Origin: a bacterium
GTDB taxonomy: Bacteria > Krumholzibacteriota > Krumholzibacteriia > LZORAL124-64-63
Length of the DNA: 64,000 bases
Assembly: GCA_016712675.1 (NCBI GenBank)
Contig: JADJQR010000001.1
Coordinates: 1,674,001 to 1,738,000 of the forward strand
Reading direction: 5' to 3'
Part shown: in pieces, positions 1 to 8,473 of the stretch
Layout: each line of letters starts with the position of its first letter
How positions within the stretch are numbered: the first letter of the stretch is position 1
The notes under the pieces: generated by a model
Told to the model about the DNA's origin: nothing
Databases searched by the model: none
The model's input: only the letters and a program-made list of their open reading frames with translations
Translations under genes and position numbers: made by a program

Positions 1-2
1 AC

Positions 3-431
3 GAGCAGGCTCAGGGCTTCGAGACCTGGTTCCTGTCGCCCGCAGGCAGCGACTGGGCCCGCAGCGTGGAAGCGGTCGAGAACGGGTCCACGGCTGGCGG
101 CCGCGAGCCGGGCGACGTCGAGTTCATCGTCTGGGAACTGGTGCAGAACCGGTACATCTCCGAGAGCAGCCGCTTCGCCGAGTTCCTGCAGGCGCGGGCC
201 AGTCGCGCGCTGGGGTTGCCGGACCGCGGCGTACGGCAAGCCGGATTCCGCGTGCTGGTCGGCGCCTTCATGCCTGCCGTGTTGGTCGAACTCGGGTTCC
301 TGAGCCACGCGGACGAGGAACGTCGGCTGGGCGACCGCGGCTACCAGCGCCTGCTCGCCCGTGCGATCGGCGACGCGGTCCTCGCCCACGCCGGCGCCGC
401 CGCCGGCGCCAGCGCCGGAGCGGAACGATGA
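3..431 (+). CDS. N-acetylmuramoyl-L-alanine amidase (Amidase_3), 3' end only
   Basis: This is the C-terminal part of a zinc amidase that cleaves the bond between MurNAc and the stem peptide of peptidoglycan. The 5' part lies outside the window; the reading frame is open from base 3. The end of Amidase_3 is recognisable: a GFETWFLS-like segment near the start, then FRVLVGAFMPAVLVELGFLS, in which the Glu of VELGFLS is the family's conserved catalytic or zinc-site glutamate. The last 15 residues are Ala/Gly-rich and probably a disordered tail. The stop overlaps the start of the next gene (ATGA, 428-431), which implies translational coupling. I am confident of the family, not of the domain architecture upstream. 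Confidence 0.85.
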   Translation, partial: EQAQGFETWFLSPAGSDWARSVEAVENGSTAGGREPGDVEFIVWELVQNRYISESSRFAEFLQARASRALGLPDRGVRQAGFRVLVGAFMPAVLVELGFLSHADEERRLGDRGYQRLLARAIGDAVLAHAGAAAGASAGAER

Positions 432-1075
432 ACGGCGCCTACCCGGGCGACGACGATGGCCTGCCTGTGGGAGGCGCATCCGGATCCGCCGGGAAGGCCC
501 GCGTCCGTGCATCCATGCTCGTGCTCGCACTCGTGCTGGTGGTCGTCGCCGCCGGCGCCGTGGCTTGGCGGATCTGGAGTCCCACCGGGCGCGGCGAAGA
601 CCTGGCCGCGATAGCGGGGCGCGAGTCCGCGGCGACGAACCTGCCGCTGGCGGCGGATCGCGCCGTGGTGCTCGAGTTCCCGCGCCGCAGCGGGGACGGC
701 TGGGTGGTGGAGGAACGTCGGCTCGCGGCTGCGGGCCAGCCGGCGGACGACCTGCTGGCGGTGATGGTGGCCCTGTGCGAAGGGCCGCGGACCGGCCGCG
801 CGGTCAGCGCGCTTCCGCGCGGCACGCGTGCACTGGCCGCGTTCCTGGACCCGGCGCGCGGGGTCGCGGTGGTGGACTTCTCGGGGGAGATCCTGTATGG
901 ACACCCGGGTGGCAGCGCCGCCGAGACCGCGACCCTCGGCACGATCCTGCGCACGCTGGCGTCGAATTTCCCGCAGGTCACGTCCTGCACGATCCTGGTC
1001 GACGGCCGGCAGCCGGTGACGCTCGGCGGCCATGTCGATCTCTCGCGTCCGCTGTCGCCTCGGCGGTGGCACTGA
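428..1075 (+). CDS. GerMN-domain membrane-anchored protein
   Basis: 215 residues. Residues about 28-48 form one hydrophobic segment (VLALVLVVVAAGAVAW), so the protein is anchored in the inner membrane with the rest outside. Residues about 75-205 match the GerMN domain, with VAVVDFSGEI and TLGTILRTLASNF followed by a VTSCTILVDG strand. GerMN domains occur in Bacillus GerM and in many non-spore-formers as cell-wall-associated modules, often beside amidases. It overlaps the amidase by four bases and is followed one base later by murI, so it is probably translated with them. A peptidoglycan-related role is inferred from neighbours. No enzyme active site is visible. Confidence 0.8.
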   Translation: MNGAYPGDDDGLPVGGASGSAGKARVRASMLVLALVLVVVAAGAVAWRIWSPTGRGEDLAAIAGRESAATNLPLAADRAVVLEFPRRSGDGWVVEERRLAAAGQPADDLLAVMVALCEGPRTGRAVSALPRGTRALAAFLDPARGVAVVDFSGEILYGHPGGSAAETATLGTILRTLASNFPQVTSCTILVDGRQPVTLGGHVDLSRPLSPRRWH

Positions 1076-1076
1076 C

Positions 1077-1982
1077 ATGGCTCTCGCCGACAGCACCCGG
1101 GTCCCCGGTCCGGACGCGCCGATCGGCGTCTTCGATTCGGGTCTCGGGGGCCTGACCGTGCTGCGCGCGCTGCATGAACGCCTGCCGACCGAGGACCTGC
1201 TCTACTTCGGTGACACGGCGCGCGTGCCCTACGGCACGAAGGGCGAGAAGACCGTACGGGCGTTCGCGCGGCAGGACGCCGGGCTGCTGGTGGCCCGCGG
1301 CGTGAAGATGGTGGTGGTAGCCTGCAACACGGCCAGTGCCTTCGCGCTCGCGCACCTGAGCGACGTGCTGCCCGTACCGGTGCTCGGGGTCATCGAGCCG
1401 GGTGTGCGTGCGGCGTTGGCGGCCACGCGGGGCGGCACCATCGGCGTCATCGGCACCTCGGGCACGATCCGCTCCGGCCGCTACCAGCAGGGGCTGGAGG
1501 CGGCCGGACTGCCGGCCGAGCGTATCAGGGCGGCCGAGTGCCCGCTGTTCGTGCCCCTGGTCGAGGAAGGTCTCGGCGGTCACGCTCTGGCGACGTTGGC
1601 GGTGGCCGAGTACCTGCGTCCGCTGCGCGACGCGGGCTTGGACACGCTGATCCTCGGCTGTACGCACTACCCGCTGCTGGCAGCAGACATCGGCGCCTAC
1701 CTGGGGCCGCAGGTGCGGCTGGTGGACTCGGCCGAGTCGCTGGCGTCGGCGGCGTGCGTGGCGCTGGCGGACGCAGGATTGCTCCGGAGCGGGCCACGCG
1801 CCGGCCGGCTGGGGTTCATCCTCAGTGACATCCCCTGGAAGTTCGCCGAGATCGGCGCGCGCTTCCTCGGCAAGCCGATCGACGACGTCGAGTCCGTCGG
1901 ACTGGACGAGATGGAGGAGGCCGGGCACGCGCTCGGCTCCGGACGTACCGCTGATGCCCGCATCCGAAAGGACCCGTCGTGA
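1077..1982 (+). CDS. murI: Glutamate racemase
   Basis: 301 residues from ATG 1077; an in-frame ATG at 1032 lies inside the previous gene and is not used here. The enzyme converts L-glutamate to the D-glutamate needed for peptidoglycan stem peptides. The two-thiol aspartate/glutamate racemase motifs are present: [15 protein letters not shown] at the N-terminus, VVACNTASA with the first catalytic Cys, and LGCTHYPLL with the second. Its length is slightly above the usual 265-285 because of an N-terminal tail. It lies in a tight run amidase, GerMN, murI, rph, and its stop overlaps the GTG start of rph (GTGA, 1979-1982). Confidence 0.96.
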   Translation: MALADSTRVPGPDAPIGVFDSGLGGLTVLRALHERLPTEDLLYFGDTARVPYGTKGEKTVRAFARQDAGLLVARGVKMVVVACNTASAFALAHLSDVLPVPVLGVIEPGVRAALAATRGGTIGVIGTSGTIRSGRYQQGLEAAGLPAERIRAAECPLFVPLVEEGLGGHALATLAVAEYLRPLRDAGLDTLILGCTHYPLLAADIGAYLGPQVRLVDSAESLASAACVALADAGLLRSGPRAGRLGFILSDIPWKFAEIGARFLGKPIDDVESVGLDEMEEAGHALGSGRTADARIRKDPS

Positions 1983-2695
1983 GTGACCGCGCCGAAGGCC
2001 GAGGACCGTACCAACTGCGCCCGGTGCGCATCACGCGCGATTACCTGCCGCATGCCGAGGGCTCGTGCCTGATCGAGATGGGCAGCACCCATGTCATCTG
2101 CACGGCGTCGATCGCCAACGGCACGCCCAAGTGGCTCAAGGGCTCCGGGCAGGGCTGGGTGACGGCGGAGTACGGCATGCTGCCGCGCTCGACGGGCGAG
2201 CGCATGCGCCGCGAGTCCACCGGCGGCGGTCAGGGCGGACGCACGATGGAGATCCAGCGGCTGATCGGGCGCTCATTGCGGGCGGTGACGGACCTGAATG
2301 CGCTGGGCGACCTGACCATCACGGTCGACTGCGATGTCATCCGCGCGGACGGAGGCACGCGTTGCGCCTCCATCAACGGCGCTGCCGTGGCGCTCTACGA
2401 TGCGCTGCTGCGCCTGAAGCTGCGGAAGCACCCGATGCACTCGCTGGTGGGCGCCATCAGCCTGGGTGTCGTTCAGGGGAAGGTGCTGGTCGATCTGGAC
2501 TACCGCGAGGACTCCGGCGCCGACACGGACCTCAACCTGGTGATGGCCGAAGGCGGCGGGCTCATCGAGGTGCAGGGCACGGCGGAGCACCGCCCGTTCA
2601 CGCGCGCGCAGCTGGACGAGATGACGGACCTGGGCGCCGCCGCGATCGCGCGCCTCAACGAGCTGCAGCGCAAGGTGCTGAACCTGGCCGGCTGA
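1979..2695 (+). CDS. rph: Ribonuclease PH
   Basis: 238 residues from a GTG start that overlaps the murI stop. RNase PH is a phosphate-dependent 3'-5' exonuclease that trims tRNA 3' ends. Family hallmarks include [18 protein letters not shown] near the N-terminus, the [10 protein letters not shown] loop, [33 protein letters not shown] and [15 protein letters not shown] with its acidic metal-binding residues. The length is typical (about 238-245). The order murI, rph, then an ITPase recalls the Bacillus racE-gerM-rph-ysnA neighbourhood. Confidence 0.97.
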   Translation: MSDRAEGRGPYQLRPVRITRDYLPHAEGSCLIEMGSTHVICTASIANGTPKWLKGSGQGWVTAEYGMLPRSTGERMRRESTGGGQGGRTMEIQRLIGRSLRAVTDLNALGDLTITVDCDVIRADGGTRCASINGAAVALYDALLRLKLRKHPMHSLVGAISLGVVQGKVLVDLDYREDSGADTDLNLVMAEGGGLIEVQGTAEHRPFTRAQLDEMTDLGAAAIARLNELQRKVLNLAG

Positions 2696-2758
2696 ACCCG
2701 CTGAACCGAACGCATCGCGGCGAACCCGGACGGACGGCCGCCGACGGAGGCAATGACG

Positions 2759-3766
2759 ATGGATGACCGGCGCAAGGTCGTGCTCGCAAGCCGGAACCGC
2801 GACAAGCTGCGGGAGCTGTCCGAACTGATGGCTGGCCTGCCGTTCGAGTTCGTCTCGGCGCTCGACTACCCGGGCCTGCCGGAGGTTGTCGAGGACGGCG
2901 TGACGATCCGCGGCAACGCCGTGCGCAAGGCGCTGGTCGCGGCTGCCTGGACGGGCGAGATCGCGCTGGCCGACGACACCTCGCTGCAGGTGCGCGAGCT
3001 GAACGGCTGGCCCGACATCTTCGCGGCCAGGTTCGCCGGTCCGGGCGCCACCTACGCCGGCAACGCCGCCCTGCTGTTGGACCTGATGCGCGACGTTCCG
3101 GACGGTTCACGGCAGGCGCGGTTCGCCACCGCCTGCGCCTGGGTGGATCCGCGCCCGGGGTCGCGTGACTACCGTGTCGAGACGCCCGCCGTCGGCCGCT
3201 GGCTGCACAACCCGTGGGCGCGTGCGGTGGAATTGCTCGATCCGGCCGAGGGCGCCGCCTACTGGGCGCTGCTCGGTGCCGATCGTGCCGAATGGGAGGC
3301 CTACGCAGCCTCGCGCGGTTCGGACCTGGCCAACTGGGGGCACGATGCCGCGCGTCTGCGTGAGGTCGCGGCGGCGTTCCTGGCAGCGGGCCCTGACGGG
3401 GCGGCCGCCGCCGCGCCGGTGGGCGCGGTGCGCCTGCCAGAGCCGTCGCTCTGGGCGGCACCTTCGCGGACCGATCCGGGGCGCCCGCCCACGGTCGTGT
3501 CGCCGTCGGGGCTCTCGCGCGAGGCCCCCGGTCGCGACCGCACCGAGCCGCTGTGGCTGGAGATCTCCACCGAGGGCCGCCTGCAGGGCCTGATCACTCG
3601 CCAACCTCTGGGGAGCGGCGGCTTCGGCTATGATCCGGTGTTCCGGCCCGAGGGATCGGACTTTTCGCTGGCCGAACTGGAGCCCCGCGCCAAGCACCAG
3701 GTGAGCCACCGCGGGCGTGCCCTGGCCCGCCTGAAGCGCGCCGTGCGCACCGCCTACGGCGTGTAG
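2759..3766 (+). CDS. rdgB: Non-canonical purine NTP pyrophosphatase (RdgB/HAM1) with large insertion
   Basis: 335 residues against a usual length near 195-205. I chose ATG 2759 because GGAGG at 2746-2750 gives eight bases of spacing; ATG 2753 would be only two bases away. RdgB hydrolyses dITP, XTP and related NTPs to monophosphates. The N-terminal half is clear: VVLASRNRDKLREL, GNAVRKA, LADDTSLQV and the FAARFAG segment. The C-terminal half is also clear: GLITRQPLGSGGFGYDPVF and SHRGRALA. Between FATACAWVDP and the LWLEIST strand lies an extra stretch of about 130 residues, Trp/Ala-rich at first and then Pro/Gly/Ser-rich. The metal-site motif reads ADDTS where ADDSG is usual. The frame is open throughout, so this is an insertion rather than a frameshift. 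Confidence 0.9.
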   Translation: MDDRRKVVLASRNRDKLRELSELMAGLPFEFVSALDYPGLPEVVEDGVTIRGNAVRKALVAAAWTGEIALADDTSLQVRELNGWPDIFAARFAGPGATYAGNAALLLDLMRDVPDGSRQARFATACAWVDPRPGSRDYRVETPAVGRWLHNPWARAVELLDPAEGAAYWALLGADRAEWEAYAASRGSDLANWGHDAARLREVAAAFLAAGPDGAAAAAPVGAVRLPEPSLWAAPSRTDPGRPPTVVSPSGLSREAPGRDRTEPLWLEISTEGRLQGLITRQPLGSGGFGYDPVFRPEGSDFSLAELEPRAKHQVSHRGRALARLKRAVRTAYGV

Positions 3767-3811
3767 CCGGTTCGCCCCGGGTGCCGGTGTGGCGACAGGG
3801 GGCACCGTGAC

Positions 3812-3827
3812 GTCCCCGCGTGGGGAC
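3812..3827 (+). terminator. Short GC hairpin after rdgB
   Basis: GTCCCC and GGGGAC form a 6-bp stem around a GCGT loop, 45 bases after the rdgB stop. There is no T-run, so termination here is only a suggestion. Confidence 0.3.
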
Positions 3828-3837
3828 AGGCAGGCGA

Positions 3838-3866
3838 TTGACAAGGCCGGCGCCCGCCGTTACCCA
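3838..3866 (+). promoter_or_regulatory. Putative sigma70 promoter for tRNA-Pro
   Basis: A perfect TTGACA at 3838-3843 is followed after 17 bases by TACCCA at 3861-3866. The -10 is weak. It lies 82 bases before the tRNA-Pro 5' end, and the other two tRNA promoters in this window have the same -35 and spacing. Confidence 0.5.
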
Positions 3867-3948
3867 TTGGGCGGCAGGCGCTCGCCGGGGCCGCTGCCGC
3901 TGCGGCGGCGAACCCGGGACGCCTCCGGGTACACGACGTGCATCAGGT

Positions 3949-4025
<77 letters not shown>

Positions 4026-4039
4026 ACGGATCGACGGTC

Positions 4040-4068
4040 TTGACACTGGCGGGCCACATCGCCATTAT
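4040..4068 (+). promoter_or_regulatory. Sigma70 promoter for tRNA-Arg/tRNA-His
   Basis: TTGACA at 4040-4045, exactly 17 bases, then CATTAT at 4063-4068, both close to consensus. It lies between tRNA-Pro and tRNA-Arg, 78 bases before the latter, so the tRNA-Arg/tRNA-His pair probably has its own transcript. Confidence 0.75.
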
Positions 4069-4146
4069 TCGCGTCCGCCCGTGGGAAAGAACCCGTCCCG
4101 AGCGTGGGTGCCGACGATGTCGCCGCTTCGACGATGTCACTCCGGC

Positions 4147-4223
<77 letters not shown>

Positions 4224-4242
4224 GAAAACCGCGAATAGTGGT

Positions 4243-4318
4243 GGTGGATGTAGCTCAATGGCGGAGCCCCTGGTTGTGGTCCAGGTGGTTGTGGGTTCGA
4301 GTCCCATCATCCACCCCA
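4243..4318 (+). tRNA. tRNA-His(GUG)
   Basis: The anticodon stem CCTGG/CCAGG holds the loop TTGTGGT with anticodon GTG. The acceptor GTGGATG pairs with CATCCAC, the extra G at 4243 is the G-1 typical of tRNA-His, facing C73, and CCA is encoded. A run of T follows at once (4319-4326) and may help terminate transcription. Confidence 0.96.
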
Positions 4319-4446
4319 TTTTTTTCCGCTTTCCCGGCTTGAACTGTCATAGTCCGGCCTCCCGCTGATCAGCCAGGAAAACCAACCGATGACCGGGACG
4401 GCGCGCCATGAGTGGCGCGCGGTCCCGCCAAGGCAAGGAGAACGCG

Positions 4447-4953
4447 ATGGCTGGCGTCAACAAGGTGATCATCATCGGCAATCTCGGTCGCGACCCGGAG
4501 ATCAAGTACACCCAGAGCAACGTGCCGGTGGCGAACTTCTCGGTGGCGACGACCGAGAGCTGGAAGGACAAGAACAGCGGGGAGTGGCAGGAGAAGACGG
4601 AGTGGCATCGCGTCGTCGCCTGGCGCCACCTCGCCGAGCGCGCGGAGCGCTATCTCCGCAAGGGCAAGCAGGTCTACGTCGAAGGCCGGCTCGAGACGCG
4701 CAAGTGGCAGGGCCAGGATGGCCAGGAGCGCTACACCACCGAGATCATCGCGAACCAGCTGATGCTGCTCGGCCGGCGCGACGAGGGCGAGGGCGGCGGC
4801 GGCGGCGGCGGTGGCGGCGCCGGAGCCGGCGGCGCCGGCTTCGGCGACGGTCCGGCGCGCGGTGGCCGTGGCGGTGGAGCGGCCGGCGGCAGCTTCAATC
4901 CCGACCCGATGGGCGACCCCGGCCCGTCGGACGACGACGACCTGCCGTTCTGA
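4447..4953 (+). CDS. ssb: Single-stranded DNA-binding protein
   Basis: 168 residues. I chose ATG 4447 because AAGGAG at 4433-4438 precedes it correctly and [18 protein letters not shown] is the canonical SSB N-terminus; the longer frame from 4408 adds an unrelated tail. Residues 1-112 form the OB fold, with [21 protein letters not shown] and [13 protein letters not shown]. The linker is very Gly-rich, with nine consecutive Gly near residue 120. The acidic tip ends DDDDLPF, the site that recruits replication and repair partners. It is flanked by tRNA genes upstream and a two-way hairpin downstream, so it is probably monocistronic. Confidence 0.97.
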   Translation: MAGVNKVIIIGNLGRDPEIKYTQSNVPVANFSVATTESWKDKNSGEWQEKTEWHRVVAWRHLAERAERYLRKGKQVYVEGRLETRKWQGQDGQERYTTEIIANQLMLLGRRDEGEGGGGGGGGGAGAGGAGFGDGPARGGRGGGAAGGSFNPDPMGDPGPSDDDDLPF

Positions 4954-4980
4954 GCGGCGACGCGGCACTGCCGAGAAGCA

Positions 4981-5008
4981 GGAGAAGGCCCCGGACGGGG
5001 CCTTCTCC
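4981..5008. terminator. Bidirectional terminator between ssb and adk
   Basis: A perfect 12-bp stem, GGAGAAGGCCCC with GGGGCCTTCTCC, encloses the loop GGAC. It sits between convergent ssb and adk, and GTTTCC follows on the plus strand. It probably serves both genes. Confidence 0.8.
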
Positions 5009-5030
5009 GTTTCCGGTTGCCGTGATCGCC

Positions 5031-5672
5031 TCAGGCCACGGGCAAGCCGAGCCCGCGGCGGATCTCCTCCTGTACGTGGTCCGGCGCCTGCGTTCCGTCG
5101 ACGTCCACGACCAGGTCGTGCTCGCGGAAGAACTCCAGCACCGGCGCCGTCTGCGCATGGAAATCGGCCAGGCGGGCGGCGATGGCCACCGGGTTGTCGT
5201 CCTCGCGCGCCACGACCGCGCCGCCGCAATCGTCACAGATGCCCGGCCGCTGCGGCCGCCGGCCCTGCAGGTTCCAGTCGTGCCCGCAGTCGGCACAGAT
5301 GCGCCGGGCCTGCATGCGCGCGGTCACGACCGCGTCGGGGACCACGACATTGATCACCGCGTCCAGCGGCACCAGGTCCAGCAGGAACGCCGCCTGCGCC
5401 AGATCGCGCGGATAGCCGTCCAGTACGAAGCCCGACTGGCAGTCGCCCTCGCCCAGCCGCGTGCGCAGCACCTGGTTGACGATGCTGTCGGGCACCAGGT
5501 GCCCGCCGGCCACAAGTTCGCGGATCGTCTCGCCCAGGCGCGTGCCGGCCCGGATGTGGCCGCGGAAGACCTCGCCCATCGAGATGTGGACCAGGTCGTA
5601 GTCGGCCGCCAGCAGCTTGGCCTGCGTGCCCTTGCCGCTGCCCTGGATGCCCATGATCACGTACTTGCCCAT
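5031..5672 (-). CDS. adk: Adenylate kinase (zinc-lid type)
   Basis: 213 residues. The enzyme interconverts ATP plus AMP with two ADP. The P-loop GIQGSGKGTQ is at residues 8-17, with Gln where Pro is usual (GxPGSGKGTQ). The NMP-binding segment HISMGEVFRGHI and the GFVLDGYPRD motif follow. The lid carries C126, C129, C146 and C149, a four-Cys structural zinc site common in Gram-positive and thermophile enzymes. The length is typical. It lies 80 bases downstream of nth on the same strand and may be co-transcribed with it. A related nucleoside monophosphate kinase is possible but less likely. Confidence 0.9.
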   Translation of the reverse strand: MGKYVIMGIQGSGKGTQAKLLAADYDLVHISMGEVFRGHIRAGTRLGETIRELVAGGHLVPDSIVNQVLRTRLGEGDCQSGFVLDGYPRDLAQAAFLLDLVPLDAVINVVVPDAVVTARMQARRICADCGHDWNLQGRRPQRPGICDDCGGAVVAREDDNPVAIAARLADFHAQTAPVLEFFREHDLVVDVDGTQAPDHVQEEIRRGLGLPVA

Positions 5673-5752
5673 GCGCAGACGCTCCCGGCTGAGGGGACAC
5701 CACCGGTCGGGTTATCGGCCGCTTTCCCGGGCCCTGTAGGCCCGATGGGGGC

Positions 5753-6490
5753 TCAGGACCGTGCCACGCACCAGCGGTAAAGGCCGCAATCGTCGCACTT
5801 CGGGGACCTGGCCTGGCAGGTCTTGCGCCCGTGGTCGATGATCAGGTGCCCGAAGTCGCGCCAATCCGCCTGCGGCACGCACGCGTTGAGCTGGCGTTCG
5901 GCCTTCACCGGGTCGTCCTGGTCGGTCAGGCCCAGCTTGCGCGAGATGCGCCCGACATGGGTGTCGACGACCACGCCGGCCGGGGCGCCGTACACCTCGC
6001 CAAGCACCACGTTGGCGGTCTTGCGCCCGCAGCCCGGGACCTTCACCAGTTCCTCGATGTCCTCGGGCAGCCGGCCATCGTGGTGCTCGAGCAGGTGGCG
6101 CGCGGCGCCCTGCAGCGACTTCGCCTTGTTGCGGTAGAAACCGGTGGAGCGGATGGCTTCCTCGATCTCCTCGATCGGCGCGGCCGCGAAATCCACCGGC
6201 GTCGGGAACTGCCGGAACAGGCCCGGCGTGACCAGGTTGACGCGGGCGTCGGTGCACTGGGCCGAGAGGATCGTGGCCACCAGCAGCTGCCAGCCGTCCC
6301 CGTGTTCGAGGCTGCACCGCGTGTCCGGGAACTCGGCCCGCAGCGCGGCGATCACGGCGCGGGCCTTGGCCTGCCGCTGGCGCAGCGGGGCGAGATCCCC
6401 GGCGGCCGGCTTCGCGGGCTCCGGAGCCGCCTTCGATGCCTTGTCGCTGAGGGCCGCCTTGCGGGGGGAGCGCGGAGGAGGTGCCATCAT
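5753..6490 (-). CDS. nth: Endonuclease III
   Basis: 245 residues. It is a DNA glycosylase/AP lyase that removes oxidised pyrimidines in base-excision repair. The helix-hairpin-helix reads KVPGCGRKTANVVL and includes the catalytic Lys; the catalytic Asp is in VVVDTHVGRISRKLG. The iron-sulfur loop is canonical, C225-X6-C232-X2-C235-X5-C241. An N-terminal extension of about 30 residues, rich in Ala, Pro and Lys, precedes the fold, so an internal start is possible. A GGAAAGG precedes the chosen ATG. Confidence 0.96.
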   Translation of the reverse strand: MMAPPPRSPRKAALSDKASKAAPEPAKPAAGDLAPLRQRQAKARAVIAALRAEFPDTRCSLEHGDGWQLLVATILSAQCTDARVNLVTPGLFRQFPTPVDFAAAPIEEIEEAIRSTGFYRNKAKSLQGAARHLLEHHDGRLPEDIEELVKVPGCGRKTANVVLGEVYGAPAGVVVDTHVGRISRKLGLTDQDDPVKAERQLNACVPQADWRDFGHLIIDHGRKTCQARSPKCDDCGLYRWCVARS

Positions 6491-6536
6491 CGCCTTTCCG
6501 GGGACGCGCGGTGCGAACCGCGGCCACCGCGCCCGC

Positions 6537-6565
6537 TTGACAGGGGCGGCGGCGGCTGCTATCTA
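6537..6565 (+). promoter_or_regulatory. Sigma70 promoter for tRNA-Lys
   Basis: TTGACA at 6537-6542, 17 bases, then TATCTA at 6560-6565. It lies 86 bases before tRNA-Lys, the same arrangement as the other tRNA promoters here. It is divergent from nth. Confidence 0.7.
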
Positions 6566-6651
6566 TGGCCGCCTGCCGGGATGGATCGGGCCTGCGCGCC
6601 GCGAAGTCACGCTACACGCGGTCCACCACCTTGGCCACAACGGATTCGGGT

Positions 6652-6727
6652 GCGCCGCTAGCTCAACTGGTAGAGCAACTGACTCTTAATCAGTAGGTTC
6701 GGGGTTCAAGTCCCTGGCGGCGTACCA
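6652..6727 (+). tRNA. tRNA-Lys(CUU)
   Basis: 76 nt with CCA encoded. The anticodon stem ACTGA/TCAGT closes the loop CTCTTAA with anticodon CTT. The acceptor GCGCCGC pairs with GCGGCGT (G-U at 1-72). The T-arm has GGTTCAAGTCC. Confidence 0.96.
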
Positions 6728-6740
6728 ATCATGAAGCAAT

Positions 6741-6768
6741 GGGCCCGCGGCCATGCCGCGGGCCCTTT
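6741..6768. terminator. Rho-independent terminator after tRNA-Lys
   Basis: An 11-bp perfect stem, GGGCCCGCGGC with GCCGCGGGCCC, around a CAT loop, followed by TTTG. It lies between convergent tRNA-Lys and the hemerythrin gene and may terminate both. Confidence 0.8.
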
Positions 6769-6794
6769 GTATTCCGCCGGCTGTCCCGCCGCGC

Positions 6795-7202
6795 TCAGAC
6801 CTTGGCGTTCTGCTTCGCCCACACGCCGTACTGCTTGTCCGACTTCTGGATGTGGCCCCGGACCCAGTCGCGCAGGAAACCCATCAGCTTGACGGAGATC
6901 ATCGCCTTGCCGGCGTCGTAGTCGGCCTTGAACGCGGAGACCTGCTTCATCAACTCGGCATGTTCCTTCTTCTGCTGGGCCGCGCCCGGATAGCCGATCT
7001 TCTCCATGTAGCGCTCTTCGGATGCGAAGTGCGTCTGCGTGTAGCGCGCGAGCTCGTTGAACACGCGGTCCATCTCGTCTTTGGACTTGCCCTGCTTCAT
7101 CGCCTCGTTCAGGTCGTTGATCAAGTTGATCAGCTTCTTGTGTTCCTCATCCATACCTGACACGTCGACACTCAGGCTCGAATTCCAGTCCAGCAGCGCC
7201 AT
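6795..7202 (-). CDS. Bacteriohemerythrin
   Basis: 135 residues from the ATG at 7202, chosen because AAGGAGAT precedes it and MALLDWNSSLSV is the standard start; the open frame extends upstream without sense. It is a four-helix non-heme diiron protein that binds O2 reversibly. Ligands seen: H21 (DEEHKK), H58 and E62 (HFASE), H81 (KKEH), H117 and D122 (GHIQKSD). The position that is usually His four residues before H81 is Gln (Q77) here. It sits downstream of a chemoreceptor gene on the same strand, a pairing that suggests an O2-related sensory or delivery role; that link is inference. Confidence 0.93.
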   Translation of the reverse strand: MALLDWNSSLSVDVSGMDEEHKKLINLINDLNEAMKQGKSKDEMDRVFNELARYTQTHFASEERYMEKIGYPGAAQQKKEHAELMKQVSAFKADYDAGKAMISVKLMGFLRDWVRGHIQKSDKQYGVWAKQNAKV

Positions 7203-7305
7203 CTCGGATCTCCTTGCGGTTCGCGGACAGCCACGGCGCGATCGTGCCGACCCGGAGCCATCGACACGGTCGGCGCCGGCCATGGTCCAGGGGACGGTTG
7301 CGCCG

Positions 7306-7367
7306 GATTCCCCTCGCGTCTTCGGCCCGACTATCGGCCGGAATCTCCCACGCTGTAGCGGGGAATC
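7306..7367. repeat. Long-arm inverted repeat between chemoreceptor and hemerythrin genes
   Basis: GATTCCCC (7306-7313) and GGGGAATC (7360-7367) are perfect 8-base inverted arms separated by 46 bases that contain a second imperfect GGCCG palindrome. It spans the end of the chemoreceptor gene. It might be an RNA structure that attenuates or separates the two genes. Confidence 0.3.
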
Positions 7368-8352
7368 AGCGGTCGGCTGCCGCCGGTCCCCGTCCCAGCC
7401 CGCCCAGCCGCCCGACGGAGCCCACCAGCTGGGCAGCCAGGCCCGAAAGCTCCTGGCAACTGGCCGCCGTCTCCTCGGTCGAAGCCGCGTTGTCCTGGAC
7501 CACGTGGTCGAGGTCCGCAAGACCCTCCGTGATCTGCCTGATCCGGTGCGATTGCTCGCCGGTGGCCGTGGCGACCTGCTGGGCAAGGTCGTTCAGGCGG
7601 TCGATGCCGGTGATGATCTCCTCGAGCGTGGCCACGAAGGCCTCGGAGGCGCCGACGCCGGTGTCCGCGTTGCGGACGGCGGCGTGGATCAGTTCCGCGG
7701 TCGACTGCGCGGCTTCCGCGCTGCGACCGGCAAGGTTGCGCACTTCGCTGGCGACCACTGCGAAGCCGCGCCCCGACTCGCCGGCGCGCGCAGCCTCGAC
7801 CGCCGCGTTCAACGCCAGCAGATTCGTCTGGAAGGCGATGCCGTCGATCGTCTTGACGATGCGCGCCATCTGGTCCGTGGAGTCCTTGATCTCGCCGACC
7901 GCTTCCATCATCGCGTACAGCGCAGTGCGGCCGGACTCGGCGGCGTTCTGCGTCATGACGGCGGTGGCGCCCGCTTCCCCGGCGTGCTCGCTGTTGCGTT
8001 CGACCATGCCCGAGATCTCGACCAGCGCGGCGGCGATCTCCTGCAGACTCGCGGCCTGCTGGCCGGCTCCCTGCGCCATATGTGCGTTGGCCGCGGCGAT
8101 GTGGCCGCTCGCTCCGGCCACCTGCTCCGTGGCGCGCGCCAGGTCGTCGTAGGCCGCCGACAGCGGTGCGGCCAGTGACCCTGCCGCCCGGCGGGCTGCC
8201 CAGAAGACGAAGCCGGTTGCTGCCGCCGCGAACACCAGGGTCCCGGTGTCCGGGCGCCAGCCCTGGCGGGCCGCGGCCAGCGCGCCGACGACGACCAGCT
8301 GCGCCAGCGATGCGGCCCCGGCCAGGCAGGCGATCCGAACCTCGAACCTCAT
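7366..8352 (-). CDS. Methyl-accepting chemotaxis protein without periplasmic sensor
   Basis: 328 residues. Two hydrophobic stretches (about 6-27 and 36-52) are joined by a short loop, so there is no extracytoplasmic ligand domain and no clear HAMP. The rest is the cytoplasmic signalling coil: the hairpin tip reads [20 protein letters not shown] then [19 protein letters not shown], the CheA/CheW-contact signature. It could sense a membrane or cytoplasmic signal, or a partner such as the adjacent hemerythrin. No che genes are nearby. The GC hairpin at 8474-8497 separates it from the peptidase gene upstream. Confidence 0.92.
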   Translation of the reverse strand: MRFEVRIACLAGAASLAQLVVVGALAAARQGWRPDTGTLVFAAAATGFVFWAARRAAGSLAAPLSAAYDDLARATEQVAGASGHIAAANAHMAQGAGQQAASLQEIAAALVEISGMVERNSEHAGEAGATAVMTQNAAESGRTALYAMMEAVGEIKDSTDQMARIVKTIDGIAFQTNLLALNAAVEAARAGESGRGFAVVASEVRNLAGRSAEAAQSTAELIHAAVRNADTGVGASEAFVATLEEIITGIDRLNDLAQQVATATGEQSHRIRQITEGLADLDHVVQDNAASTEETAASCQELSGLAAQLVGSVGRLGGLGRGPAAADR

Positions 8353-8473
8353 GGCGAACCCCCGGGCTCCGTGACGAACAGGCCGGGACGCACGCGGCCG
8401 ACCCGGCTCGACTGCGCTTTCGGCGGCGCACCGCTTCGCTTGAACACTTATCCGTCCCTAGGGATTCCACGAA

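Noticed and set aside
4408-4446. An upstream start for ssb.
   Set aside because: The added 13 residues do not match SSB, and the ribosome site fits the ATG at 4447.
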